A stretch of 64,000 nt of DNA from Deltaproteobacteria bacterium (GTDB lineage Bacteria; Myxococcota_A; UBA9160; UBA4427). Both the position numbers and the translations under genes were made by a program. Numbering within the stretch: the first letter of the stretch is position 1; each line of letters begins with the position of its first letter. The stretch covers positions 160,911 through 224,910 of the forward strand of contig JAJDAN010000048.1 of the NCBI GenBank assembly GCA_029261855.1, read 5' to 3'. This document shows, piece by piece, positions 17,838-26,289 of this stretch. The notes beneath the pieces are model-generated. The model ran no database searches. It saw only the letters and a list, made by a program, of their open reading frames with translations, and was not told the DNA's origin.

Positions 17838-18470
17838 ATGCCCAAGCTCGAAATCATCGCCCGGCAGTCCGCTCATCCCCGGGGTGCACTCGGCCACATC
17901 GTTGCCCGGGTCATGGCCCTCGACACCGCCCGCGTCAACCGGCGCGTCCTCACGCACATCGAGCCGAAGCCCGGCGAACGCATCCTCGAACTCGGCTGCG
18001 GCCATGGCCGGACCCTGCAAGCCGTCGCCGAGCGGGTCGCGCCTGACGGCCTGGCCGTGGGCATCGATCCTTCGGAGGTGATGTGCGGGGTCGCGCGGCA
18101 TCGCAACCGCGCCGGGATCGCCACCGGCGCGGTCCGCGTGTCTCCGGGCTACAGCGATCACGTGCCCGAGGACAACGCGTCCTTCGACAAGGTCTTCAGC
18201 GTCCACACGCTGTACTTCTGGCCGGACCTGTCACGCGGTCTGCGCGAGATCCGACGGATCCTGAAGGAGGGCGGCGAGCTGTGGCTGGCGTTCCACTCGT
18301 CCGAAGACGCTGTGGTCGCCGCCAAGCTACCCAGCAGTGTCTATTGCCTGCGGAGCGCCGACGAAGTCACTCAGGCACTGGTCGCGGCGGGCTTCGTCGA
18401 GGCGACGGCCCCGGTCGACGCCGAGACGGGCGTCGTGATCGCCCACGGGCGGGTCCCGTCGTGTCGATGA
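17838..18470 (+). CDS. Class I SAM-dependent methyltransferase
   Basis: 210-residue cytoplasmic methyltransferase of the UbiE/Methyltransf_11 type. SAM-binding motif I is ILELGCGHGRTLQAVAER (about 51-68), followed by VGIDPSEVM (motif II acid) and the later motif FDKVFSVHTLYFWPDL, with LREIRRILKEGGELWL in the post-motif helix and strand. The start is set by a textbook AGGAGG seven bases before ATG. It is first in a four-gene operon and overlaps the next gene (ATGA). The methyl acceptor is unknown; a small molecule carried by the downstream MFS protein is possible. Confidence 0.85.
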   Translation: MPKLEIIARQSAHPRGALGHIVARVMALDTARVNRRVLTHIEPKPGERILELGCGHGRTLQAVAERVAPDGLAVGIDPSEVMCGVARHRNRAGIATGAVRVSPGYSDHVPEDNASFDKVFSVHTLYFWPDLSRGLREIRRILKEGGELWLAFHSSEDAVVAAKLPSSVYCLRSADEVTQALVAAGFVEATAPVDAETGVVIAHGRVPSCR

Positions 18471-19840
18471 AGAGCTCGTCGGCGACTGCTTTCGAGTCCG
18501 TGCCGCGACGGGTGCTCGTCGCCTACGCGGCGCCGGCGCTGTCGAGCTCGTTCGTCTTCACGGCGGTGAGTCTCTATCTGCTCAAGTACTCGACGGACGT
18601 GCTGCTGATCGCGCCCGCAACGGTGGGTCTGATCTTCGGGATCGCACGTTTCTGGGATGCGGTCACGGACCCGCTGATCGGGCATCTGAGCGATCGAACG
18701 CGCACCCGTTGGGGACGTCGGCGACCCTGGTTGGCGGCATCGGCAATCCCCGTGGCGGTGGCCTACTTCGCGATCTGGTCGCCGCCCGCGGCCTTCACGG
18801 GCACGGCCCTCGCGGTCTGGCTGTGCGTCGCCATCCTCCTCTTCTACGCGGCGGTGACCACCTTCAGCGTTCCCTACACCGCGCTCGGGGCCGAGCTGTC
18901 GGAGAGCTACCACGAGCGCACACGGGTCTTCGGCGCCAAGGCCGTGGCGGACCACCTCGGAATCGTCGCCGCCGCTGGATCCCTGCTGCTGATGGAACGC
19001 GCGGCAGACCCACGCTCTACCGCGGCCGAAGTGGCGGCGTTCGCCGGGTTGATCCTGGTCGGGGCGATTGCCTGGGCGGTGTTCGGGGTCCCCGAGCCGG
19101 CGGACCACCAGGGGCGGGGCGGCAGTCGAGCCCCCTACGCGAGCTTCGGCGACGTGTTCCGGAATCGCGACGCACGTCTGCTGCTGGCCGTGTTCTTCCT
19201 CGAGATGCTCGGGTACCAGAGCTTCGTGGTGCTGCTCCCGTACATGACCGAGTACATCCTCGAGAACCCCGGCTCGACCGCCTTCTACCTCTTCGGCGCC
19301 ATCGCCGCGACCTTGTTGACCATCCCGCTCTGGGTCCGACTTTCTCGCCGGCTCGACAAGGCCCGGCTGTGGGGCGCTTCGCTGGCGGTCAAGACCGCCG
19401 TCTTCGCGGGGCTCGCCTTCGTGGGGGCGGGCGATTCCGTCGCGATCGCGAGTCTCACCGTCGTGTTCGGTGCCGCCACGGGGGTCGGTGCGGTGCTGGG
19501 GCCGTCCCTCAAGGCGGATGTCATCGACGTGGACGAGGCTGCCACGGGCGAGCGCAAGGAGGGCACCTTCTTTGCCGCCTGGGGGCTCGCCATCAAGATG
19601 GCGATCGGCTTCGCGATCTTGATGTCGGGCTTCGTCCTGTCCGCGACGGGCTTCCGCCCGAACGTCGCGCAGACGCCCGAGGCGCTTGGGGGCATTCGCT
19701 TCCTGGTCTCCGTACTTCCGGCGTTGTGTCACGTCGTCGCGATCGTGCTCTTGCGTCGACTGCAGATGAATGAACGAACACACCGGGAAGTCCGCCGCCG
19801 AATCGACGCGCGGCGCCCGTCGCTGGAGGGAGTGTCATGA
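18467..19840 (+). CDS. MFS transporter of the GPH / MFS_2 type
   Basis: 457 residues with about 12 membrane helices. The family signature after helix 2 is clear: FWDAVTDPLIGHLSDRTRTRWGRR, followed by FYAAVTTFSVPYTALGAELS and a second-half motif DVIDVDEAATGERKEGTFFA, as in glycoside-pentoside-hexuronide cation symporters. Homologues move sugars, but other substrates including lipids and amphipathic compounds are known for MFS_2. ATG 18467 overlaps the previous stop; GTG 18461 is an alternative. Its neighbours are two methyltransferases and a TetR regulator, which looks more like a modification/export set than sugar uptake. Confidence 0.85.
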   Translation: MKSSSATAFESVPRRVLVAYAAPALSSSFVFTAVSLYLLKYSTDVLLIAPATVGLIFGIARFWDAVTDPLIGHLSDRTRTRWGRRRPWLAASAIPVAVAYFAIWSPPAAFTGTALAVWLCVAILLFYAAVTTFSVPYTALGAELSESYHERTRVFGAKAVADHLGIVAAAGSLLLMERAADPRSTAAEVAAFAGLILVGAIAWAVFGVPEPADHQGRGGSRAPYASFGDVFRNRDARLLLAVFFLEMLGYQSFVVLLPYMTEYILENPGSTAFYLFGAIAATLLTIPLWVRLSRRLDKARLWGASLAVKTAVFAGLAFVGAGDSVAIASLTVVFGAATGVGAVLGPSLKADVIDVDEAATGERKEGTFFAAWGLAIKMAIGFAILMSGFVLSATGFRPNVAQTPEALGGIRFLVSVLPALCHVVAIVLLRRLQMNERTHREVRRRIDARRPSLEGVS

Positions 19841-20535
19841 AGATCGTGAAGCGAATCGCCCTGCTGTTGATCGTTGCTGTCGCGAGCCCGGGTTGCACCG
19901 CCTTCGGGAAGCTCGACACCTGGGGCGTGGTGACGGCCGGCCGCGACGGCTGGCAACACCCCGACCAGGTGATCGAGACGCTCGAGATCGAGCTCGGCTC
20001 GCGAGTCGCCGAGATCGGGGCGGGGGACGGCTACTGGATCGCGCGGCTATCCCAGGCAGTCGGCCCGCAAGGGCGGGTCTACGCCGTCGAGGTCGAGGAC
20101 GACAAGATCGAGGCGCTCGAGCGGAGAGTCGCCGACGAGGAACTCTCGAACGTGGTCGTCGTGCGAGGCGGCTACGACGACCCGAATCTCCCCGACGGAG
20201 AAATCGATCTGGCGATGACCTGCCTGACCTATCACCACATCGAGAAACGTCCCGCCTACTTCGCACGCCTGCGCGTCGACCTCGCTCCCGGTGCGCGTGT
20301 CGCGCACCTCGACGATCGACACGACGCCCCGCCCCCGTTCCGTTGGCTCCAGGGGAACGGGCACTGGAGCGTGCCGGAAGAGCTGCACGCCGAGATGGAG
20401 GAGGCCGGCTACCGTCGCACCGGTGCCTACGACTTCCTTCCGATCCAGAGTTTCCAGGTGTTCGTCCTGAAGGAAGCGTCACAGGAGCCGGCAGAGAGAG
20501 TGGAGCTGTCCAACCGCGAGGAGCCCAGGCCCTGA
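19837..20535 (+). CDS. Lipoprotein with a SAM-methyltransferase-like domain
   Basis: 232 residues. An N-terminal signal with a lipobox-like VASPGC (Cys about 20) predicts a lipid-anchored envelope protein, yet the body is a class I methyltransferase fold: SRVAEIGAGDGYWIARLSQ (motif I), VYAVEVEDDKIEAL, and LAMTCLTYHHIEKR. SAM is not expected outside the cytoplasm, so either the anchor faces the cytoplasm, the N-terminus is misread, or the fold serves another purpose. ATG 19837 overlaps the previous stop and the gene ends one base into the TetR start (TGATG), so it is tightly coupled in the operon. Confidence 0.75.
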   Translation: MKIVKRIALLLIVAVASPGCTAFGKLDTWGVVTAGRDGWQHPDQVIETLEIELGSRVAEIGAGDGYWIARLSQAVGPQGRVYAVEVEDDKIEALERRVADEELSNVVVVRGGYDDPNLPDGEIDLAMTCLTYHHIEKRPAYFARLRVDLAPGARVAHLDDRHDAPPPFRWLQGNGHWSVPEELHAEMEEAGYRRTGAYDFLPIQSFQVFVLKEASQEPAERVELSNREEPRP

Positions 20536-21233
20536 TGGCCAGGAAGATCCCCGAAGGTCGCTTCGACCGACTGGTCGATGCCGCGACCGAAGTCTTCATC
20601 GCGCGAGGCTACCGGCTGACGCAGATGTCCGACGTCGCCGAGGCGGTCGGGGTCGCGAAGGGGACCCTGTACGGCTACGTCGAGGGCAAGGACGCGCTGT
20701 TCGCGCTGTGCCTGCGCTACGCGGATCACGGCGAGTCCATCGAGGTGCCGCCGTTGCTTCCGCTCCCGAACCCGGCTCCCGGTGAGCTGGGCGGCTGGGT
20801 GAAGGATCGACTGGCCCGCGAGGCGCTGCCCCCGGCGCTGGCCGAGGCCCTCGCGCGGGACCGGACGGAAGACCCCCGCGGCGAGCTCGAGGACATCGTC
20901 CGCCAGTACTACCGGCTACAGGAGAGCAACCACCGGGCCATCAAGCTGATCGATCGTTGCAACGACCATCCCGAACTCTTCGAGATCTGGCAGCACGCCG
21001 GGCGGGAAGCCGGGCGCGCTGCGCTCGTCCGCTACCTGGACAGCCGCATCGCGGCGGGCCAGCTGCGATCCGTGTCGAGTACGAGGCTTGCGGCCCGCAT
21101 GGTGATCGAGATCATTGCCACCTGGGCAGTTCACATCAACTGGGATCGGTCGCCGGAGGCCTTCGATCCCGACGAAGCGCGGGAAAACGCCGTCGACTTC
21201 ATCGTGACCGCGTTGACCCAGAGCGGAGCCTGA
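20535..21233 (+). CDS. TetR-family transcriptional regulator
   Basis: 232 residues. The N-terminal helix-turn-helix reads LVDAATEVFIARGYRLTQMSDVAEAVGVAKGTLYGYVEGKDALF split over about residues 12-55, the standard TetR arrangement; the rest is a helical ligand-binding and dimer domain. It is the last gene of the operon starting at 17838 and begins in a TGATG overlap. It probably controls this operon through the palindromes at 17740-17758 or 17788-17802, relieved by a ligand related to the transported or methylated compound; the target site is inference. Confidence 0.85.
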   Translation: MARKIPEGRFDRLVDAATEVFIARGYRLTQMSDVAEAVGVAKGTLYGYVEGKDALFALCLRYADHGESIEVPPLLPLPNPAPGELGGWVKDRLAREALPPALAEALARDRTEDPRGELEDIVRQYYRLQESNHRAIKLIDRCNDHPELFEIWQHAGREAGRAALVRYLDSRIAAGQLRSVSSTRLAARMVIEIIATWAVHINWDRSPEAFDPDEARENAVDFIVTALTQSGA

Positions 21234-21373
21234 AGGCAGGCCCAGGTAGGTCGAGGCAGGCAAAGGCACGTGAAGGAGAACCGCGAGAGGCGATCACTCC
21301 CCCCCCGCTTGGAGCGGCCGTGCCGGGTGTGCAATCCTCCCGGCCGACTGTCTGTCCGTTTGGGGGGTGTTTC

Positions 21374-21709
21374 GTGAGCCATCGCATGACGTTCGTTTGG
21401 ATCGTGGCCTCGTTCGTGGCTCTGGTAGGGCTGGGCTGCAACTGGGTGCCGTTGACTGCTGCCGGTGAGCAGGTGCAGTTTGCCAACCAGAAGGCCGTCG
21501 AGGGCTGCAAGCAGGTGGGGAAGACCCGGGCGCGTACCCGGGCGAAGATCTGGTTCGCCGATCGTGACGAGGCGGCGATTCGCGAAGAGCTCCGCTCGCT
21601 CGCCCGCAACGACGCCGCGGTCATGGGCGGCACCACCGTCTCGCCGACCGGGCCAGTGGAAGACGGAGAGCAGAACTTCGGAATCTACGTCTGCGGCGGG
21701 GGCAGCTGA
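21374..21709 (+). CDS. DUF4156-like small lipoprotein
   Basis: 111 residues with a short signal and lipobox-like region (FVALVGLGC), then a domain with the DUF4156/RcsF-like pattern: LTAAGEQVQF, GCKQVGKTRAR, LARNDAAVMGGTTVSP and a terminal Cys in FGIYVCGGG. Such proteins sit in the cell envelope; no enzymatic role is known to me. GTG 21374 follows a G-rich stretch; ATG 21386 is an alternative giving 107 residues. It is followed immediately by a hairpin and then the tungstate transporter genes, with no obvious functional link. Confidence 0.6.
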   Translation: MSHRMTFVWIVASFVALVGLGCNWVPLTAAGEQVQFANQKAVEGCKQVGKTRARTRAKIWFADRDEAAIREELRSLARNDAAVMGGTTVSPTGPVEDGEQNFGIYVCGGGS

Positions 21710-21726
21710 GTCGCGCATCGCGCGAC
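21710..21726. terminator. Hairpin after the lipoprotein gene
   Basis: Perfect 7-3-7 repeat GTCGCGC-ATC-GCGCGAC begins one base after the stop codon and is followed by CTTT. It may be a weak intrinsic terminator. Its arms contain the same GTCGCG-N5-CGCGAC pattern as the repeat at 3847-3863. Confidence 0.4.
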
Positions 21727-21772
21727 CTTTGCGCCGCGGCCCTCCTGACCCGTCCCCGGAACGAGGCGACCC

Positions 21773-22477
21773 ATGCAGAGTCTCGGTGACGCCTTCCGGG
21801 CCGCCTTCGGCCTCGTCGTCTCCCTCGATCCGGACCTGATCGAGATCGTCTCGCTGTCGCTCTCGGTGAGCGGCGTTTCGTTGCTGCTGGCGTCGCTGGT
21901 GGGGCTGCCTGCGGGAGCAGGTCTCGCGCTAGTGAGATTTCCCGGGCGGCGCGCGGCCATCGTGGTGGTCAACGCTGCGATGGGGCTGCCGCCGGTGGTG
22001 GTGGGGCTGCTGGTGTATCTGCTGCTCTCGCGGTCGGGTCCGTTGGGTGAGCTGGGTTGGTTGTTCACCGCCCGCGCCATGGTGATCGCTCAGTTCCTGC
22101 TCATTACGCCGATCGTGGCTGCACTGTCTCGTCAGGTCGTCGAGGACTTGTGGGTCGAGTACGCGGATCAGCTGTCATCGCTTGGCGCCGGGCCACTGCG
22201 AGCGATTCCGACCCTGCTCTGGGACGCCCGTTTCAGTCTCTTGACGACGGTCCTAGCGGGCTTCGGTCGGGCCATCGGAGAGGTCGGCGCCGTGATCATC
22301 GTCGGTGGCAACATCGCGCATGCAACCCGGGTGATGACCACGGCCATCACCCTCGAAACCCGCAAGGGCGACCTCGCCCTGGCGCTCGGTCTCGGCCTGG
22401 TTCTGCTCACCTTGTCTCTCGGCATCAACGCGTTGGCGGCGGGCGTTCGCGAGTTCGGCGCTCGCTGGGAGGGCTGA
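21773..22477 (+). CDS. tupB: Tungstate ABC transporter, permease
   Basis: Inner-membrane permease of the TupABC importer, 234 residues with about five helices. Typical TupB sequence is visible: NAAMGLPPVVVGLLVYLLLSR split around 63-83 and GFGRAIGEVGAVIIVGGNIA (about 162-182), the cytoplasmic loop contacting the ATPase. The ATG is preceded by GAGG in a short gap after the hairpin at 21710. tupC follows after 2 bases, and tupA overlaps tupC, so this is one transcript. It imports tungstate (possibly molybdate) for pterin-cofactor enzymes. Confidence 0.88.
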   Translation: MQSLGDAFRAAFGLVVSLDPDLIEIVSLSLSVSGVSLLLASLVGLPAGAGLALVRFPGRRAAIVVVNAAMGLPPVVVGLLVYLLLSRSGPLGELGWLFTARAMVIAQFLLITPIVAALSRQVVEDLWVEYADQLSSLGAGPLRAIPTLLWDARFSLLTTVLAGFGRAIGEVGAVIIVGGNIAHATRVMTTAITLETRKGDLALALGLGLVLLTLSLGINALAAGVREFGARWEG

Positions 22478-22479
22478 CC

Positions 22480-23223
22480 GTGCCGGGGGCGCGCGCCGAA
22501 TCGATCCTGCCCCTCGAGCTGCGGGGCGTGAGCTTCCAGGCGGGGCGGCAGATCCTGCTGCGCAAGCTGACTGCGACGCTCAGTGCGGGGGCGCCGACCG
22601 TGGTGCTCGGCCCAAACGGCGCCGGCAAGAGCCTGCTCCTTCGCATCGCACACGGCCTGCTGGCGCCCACCCGGGGCGACGTCTGCTACGGCGGTCGCCC
22701 GCCTGGCCTGACCGCCGACGTGCGGCGGCGCCAGGCCATGGTGTTCGAACGGCCGGTGCTGCTGCGACGGACGGCGGCCCGAAACATCTCGTACGCCCTG
22801 TCGGTTGCGGGGGTGCCGCGTTCCGAACGGCCGGGGCGCGTCGCCGACGTACTGGCGCGCACGGGCCTCAAGGCCCTCGCAGATCGCAATGCGCGCGTGC
22901 TGTCGGCCGGGGAAAAGCAGCGGCTCGCCCTGGCACGCGCCTGGGCGCTGGTGCCGGAGCTGCTCTTTCTCGACGAGCCGACCGCCGCCCTGGACCCGTC
23001 GGCGACGGCGGCCATCGAGTTGCTCATCGGTGCCATTTCAGCCGCGGGCACCAAGATCGTCATGACCACCCACGACCTCGGGCAGGCACGCCGACTCGCC
23101 GGGGAGGTCGTCTTCCTGAATGGCGGGGCGCTGGTCGAGCAGTCGCCCGCCGAACGATTCTTTGCCGAGCCCCAGAGCGAAGCAGCGCGCGCATTCCTGA
23201 AAGGAGAACTGGTGTGGGACTGA
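22480..23223 (+). CDS. tupC: Tungstate ABC transporter, ATP-binding protein
   Basis: ABC ATPase of 247 residues. Walker A LGPNGAGKSLLLR (about 47-59), ABC signature LSAGEKQRLALARA, Walker B LLFLDEPTAALD and the switch His in MTTHDLGQARRL are all present. The signature has Ala instead of the second Gly, common in this subfamily. The GTG start at 22480 lies 2 bases after the tupB stop; longer upstream readings run inside tupB. It powers the TupB channel. Confidence 0.88.
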   Translation: MPGARAESILPLELRGVSFQAGRQILLRKLTATLSAGAPTVVLGPNGAGKSLLLRIAHGLLAPTRGDVCYGGRPPGLTADVRRRQAMVFERPVLLRRTAARNISYALSVAGVPRSERPGRVADVLARTGLKALADRNARVLSAGEKQRLALARAWALVPELLFLDEPTAALDPSATAAIELLIGAISAAGTKIVMTTHDLGQARRLAGEVVFLNGGALVEQSPAERFFAEPQSEAARAFLKGELVWD

Positions 23224-24044
23224 GATGGATGCTGGTGGGACTGTCGCTGCTGCTCGTCCTGTGCGTGAGTCCGGCGGCAGCCGAGACGATCACCGTGGCG
23301 AGCACCACCTCCACGGAAAACAGCGGGCTATTCGCCTGGATCCTGCCGATGGTCCTCGAGAAGACCGGCGTCGAGGTGCGGCCGGTCGCGGTCGGCACCG
23401 GACAGGCCATCCGGATGGCCCGCCGCGGAGACGCCGATGTCCTCTTCGTGCACGACCGTGCTTCTGAAGAGGCCTTCGTCGCGGAAGGCTACGGCGTGAA
23501 GCGCCATCCGGTCATGTACAACGACTACATCGTCGTCGGCCCGAAGGACGACCCGGCGGGCATCCGCGGCATGAAGGACGTCGGGGCCGCACTGAAACAG
23601 ATCGCGACGGCGCAGGCCCCGTTCACGTCGCGGGGGGACGATTCCGGAACGCACAAGGCCGAGCTACGGCTGTGGAAGGGCGCGGGCGTCGATCCGCGTC
23701 CTGCGTCGGGCAGCTGGTACAAGGAGACAGGGCAGGGGCAGGGCGCGACCCTGAACGTGGCGTCGGGGATGGACGCCTACATGTTCGTGGATCGCGGGAC
23801 GTGGATCTCGTTCAAGAATCGCGGGGACCTCGAGCTGCTGGTCGAGGGCGACCCGCTGCTCTTCAATCAGTACGGCGTGATCCTGGTCAGCTCCGAGAAG
23901 CACCCGCACGTGAAGGCCCGGGCGGGTCAGGCGTTCATCGACTGGCTGATCTCGGGGGAAGGACAGCAGGCCATTGGGGCGTTCCGCGTCGAGGGCCAGC
24001 CGCTGTTCACGCCGAACTATTCTCCCGCTACTCCGGGTCCTTGA
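23214..24044 (+). CDS. tupA: Tungstate-binding periplasmic protein
   Basis: 276 residues with a signal peptide (VGLSLLLVLCVSPAAAE). The mature start ITVASTTSTENSGLF carries the TTSTEN-type oxyanion-binding residues of TupA, and ADVLFVHDRASEEAFV and MYNDYIVVGPKDDPAG are family signatures. GTG 23214 is supported by AGGAGA about 6 bases upstream and overlaps tupC by 10 bases. The last 17 bases overlap the convergent crotonase gene. TupA prefers tungstate over molybdate in characterised cases; specificity here is by family. Confidence 0.9.
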   Translation: MGLRWMLVGLSLLLVLCVSPAAAETITVASTTSTENSGLFAWILPMVLEKTGVEVRPVAVGTGQAIRMARRGDADVLFVHDRASEEAFVAEGYGVKRHPVMYNDYIVVGPKDDPAGIRGMKDVGAALKQIATAQAPFTSRGDDSGTHKAELRLWKGAGVDPRPASGSWYKETGQGQGATLNVASGMDAYMFVDRGTWISFKNRGDLELLVEGDPLLFNQYGVILVSSEKHPHVKARAGQAFIDWLISGEGQQAIGAFRVEGQPLFTPNYSPATPGP

Positions 24045-24855
24045 AGTCGGGCTGTCGCTTCTGCAGGTTGGCCTGGACGGCTTCGATCTGATTGGGGCTG
24101 CCGATCAGGCTCGTCTGGAGACGTTCCTCGAGCTTGAAGCCGTCCTCGACGCTGCCGATGCGGGTCGCGTTGAAGAGCTGCTTCGTGGCGCGCACCGCGT
24201 GGGGCGAGCGCCCCGCGATCTCCCGCGCGATCTCGAGCGCGGCATCGTGGGGCGATTCGCTGATCTGGGTCGCGAGCCCCAGCTCAGCGGCCTCGCTGCC
24301 GGAGACGATCCGTCCCGTGAAGGCGAGCTCCTTGGCGATGTCCAGGCGTACGAGGTGGCGCAGGGTCTGGGTACCGGCCATGTCGGGCACGAGCCCCCAG
24401 TGGATCTCGCGCACGGACAGCCGAGCGTCGGGTGCGACGATCCGGATGTCGGCGCCGAGTGCGAGCTGGAGTCCGCCTCCGTAGGCCACTCCGTGCACCG
24501 CGGCGATGACGGGCATGGGCAGGTCCTGCCAGACCCAGCAGGTGTACTGGGCCCGGTTGCCGACGTGGTCCGTCGGTGACAGCAAGCCGCGGGGCGCCCG
24601 GCTCTCGCCCGTGTCTTTCGGGGCCTGGGAGTCTCCCGCCATGGCCGAGAAGCTCGAAAAATCGAGCCCGGCGCAGAAGGCCCGGCCGGCACCGGAAAGC
24701 ACCACGGCCCGGACCTGGGCGTCGCCCCGCAGGCGCTCGCCGGCGTCCAGGATGCCGCGGAACATCGCGTCGTCGAGGGCGTTCATCTTGTCGGGGCGGT
24801 TCAGGCGGACGTCTGCGACGCCGTCGCGGATCTCGATACTGACGCGTTCGGACAC
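24028..24855 (-). CDS. Crotonase-family (enoyl-CoA hydratase/isomerase-like) protein
   Basis: 275 residues of the crotonase fold, acting on acyl-CoA thioesters in the cytoplasm. Visible are the oxyanion-hole segments AGRAFCAGLDFSSF and VHGVAYGGGLQLALGADIRI, then EIHWGLVPDMAGTQTL. One of the two catalytic glutamates of true enoyl-CoA hydratase is kept (EIHWG), but the other position reads Gln in GGGLQLAL, so a plain hydratase role is doubtful; an isomerase or other crotonase reaction is possible. GTG 24855 has AGGAG about 9 bases upstream. It stands alone, divergent from the EAL gene. Confidence 0.8.
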   Translation of the reverse strand: MSERVSIEIRDGVADVRLNRPDKMNALDDAMFRGILDAGERLRGDAQVRAVVLSGAGRAFCAGLDFSSFSAMAGDSQAPKDTGESRAPRGLLSPTDHVGNRAQYTCWVWQDLPMPVIAAVHGVAYGGGLQLALGADIRIVAPDARLSVREIHWGLVPDMAGTQTLRHLVRLDIAKELAFTGRIVSGSEAAELGLATQISESPHDAALEIAREIAGRSPHAVRATKQLFNATRIGSVEDGFKLEERLQTSLIGSPNQIEAVQANLQKRQPDFKDPE

Positions 24856-24978
24856 GGGAGCTGCTCCTGGGGCTGGGCCGGACCGGAACGAGGGGGGCCG
24901 GCGGGAGACTGCCGAGAATAACCCATTCCGCCCTCGGGGGGCTCAACGGGTCCGTGTGTCCCGCCGATACGCAGAGCG

Positions 24979-26271
24979 ATGCAGGGTCCCGCCACGAAGC
25001 CAGTCGAGAGTCGCGCGCAATCGGTCTTTGCGCCGAAGCCCGAGGTCACTGATCTCGGCTCGATGTTCCGGGTCATCCAGGAGCGCTTCGCTTCGGGCAC
25101 GGCACTCTCGGTGATGGTCTTCCAGCTGCCGATGCTCGAGCAGATCGAGCGCGCCCACGGTCACGCGGCCCGGCTCGAGTCGGAAGTGAACTTCGCGAAC
25201 CTCCTGCGGTCCGTCGCGGCCGAGCGACTGGCGGACTGCGACCTCGTTCTGTCGGGAGAGGCGGGATGCAGTGAGATGGTGGTCGTGCTGTTCCGCGAGC
25301 ATCGCGACGCTCGCTTCTTCCGCCAGGAGATCCCGGGCTTCGAGCAGGTGCTCGGACGCAAGCTCGACCGCGAAGCCGACAAGATCTTCTACCCCTACGT
25401 CAAGAAGGCGCCGCCCGTGGACATGGGCTACGCGGTCATCCTGCGCAACCCGAAACTCGGCGCCGACACCCAGCTGCGAAGCGTGCTCGAAGAGGCCCGG
25501 CACGACGCGCGTCTCAATTCCAGCCTGACGGCCCGCAAGCGCCGGCGCCGCTTTCACGAGCTGATCCTCGACCGTCGCGTCCACTCGGTCTACGAGCCGA
25601 TCGTCGAGGTTCGCTCGAACGTCGTGTACGCATACGAGGCGCTGGCTCGCGGGCCCGAGGGCACCGAGTTCCGGGCGCCCATCGCGATGTTCGGTGAGGC
25701 CGAACGTCAGGGCATGGTGTTCGAGTTGGATTGTCTGTGTCGAGCGGCCGGTCTCGCCGGCGCGATCGACTTCCCGTCGGGTGCGAAGCTCTTCCTGAAC
25801 GTGCTGCCCAGCGCCATCCACGACCCGAACTTCCGCTCGGAACGTCTGATCGCGACCCTCGAGAAGTGCCGTCTCAGCCCCCAGGACGTGGTCTTCGAGG
25901 TCTCGGAGCAGCAGTCCATCCGCGACTTCGAGGCCTTCCGCGAGATGCGCGACTACTACCGGAAGCTCGGCTTTTCCTTCGCCCTCGATGACACCGGCTC
26001 GGGGTACGCGGGCCTCGAGGCGCTGCTCGAGATCTCACCCGAGTACATCAAGGTGGACCGGGCCTTCGTCAGCGGTGTCGACGAGGATGCGGTGCGGCAG
26101 GACCTGTTGCGCGCACTGCGCGCGGTGGCCGACAAGACCGGTGCGAAGATCATCGGTGAGGGTCTCGATACTCTGGAGGAGTTCGCGATGCTCGAGGAGC
26201 TGGGCATCGACTTCGGCCAGGGCTGGCTCTTCGGGCACCCGCATCCGCTGCGAGCCGCCGCCCGCCCCTGA
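24979..26271 (+). CDS. EAL-domain protein with a degenerate N-terminal domain
   Basis: 430 residues, no membrane segment. The C-terminal EAL domain (about 190-425) has the usual catalytic and metal positions for cyclic-di-GMP hydrolysis: YEALARG, FLNVLPSA, VFEVSEQQS, ALDDTGSGYAGLE (canonical DDFGTGYS), IKVDRAF, IGEGLDT (canonical EGVET) and FGQGWLFG. So activity is plausible but loop 6 and the EGVET motif deviate. The first 190 residues resemble a worn GGDEF domain without a GGDEF motif, so it may only sense or bind. ATG 24979 has no clear Shine-Dalgarno sequence. It ends 9 bases before the convergent hydrolase gene. Confidence 0.8.
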   Translation: MQGPATKPVESRAQSVFAPKPEVTDLGSMFRVIQERFASGTALSVMVFQLPMLEQIERAHGHAARLESEVNFANLLRSVAAERLADCDLVLSGEAGCSEMVVVLFREHRDARFFRQEIPGFEQVLGRKLDREADKIFYPYVKKAPPVDMGYAVILRNPKLGADTQLRSVLEEARHDARLNSSLTARKRRRRFHELILDRRVHSVYEPIVEVRSNVVYAYEALARGPEGTEFRAPIAMFGEAERQGMVFELDCLCRAAGLAGAIDFPSGAKLFLNVLPSAIHDPNFRSERLIATLEKCRLSPQDVVFEVSEQQSIRDFEAFREMRDYYRKLGFSFALDDTGSGYAGLEALLEISPEYIKVDRAFVSGVDEDAVRQDLLRALRAVADKTGAKIIGEGLDTLEEFAMLEELGIDFGQGWLFGHPHPLRAAARP

Positions 26272-26289
26272 GCTCGCTCGCTAGAGCTC
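26270..26289. terminator. Shared hairpin between convergent genes
   Basis: GAGCTC-N8-GAGCTC spans the gap between the EAL gene and the convergent hydrolase gene and overlaps both stop codons. There is no T-run, so termination is a guess. Confidence 0.3.

Noticed and set aside
21710..21772. Molybdenum/tungsten-cofactor riboswitch before tupB
   Set aside because: The 63-base gap has only one hairpin and is too short for the known motif.
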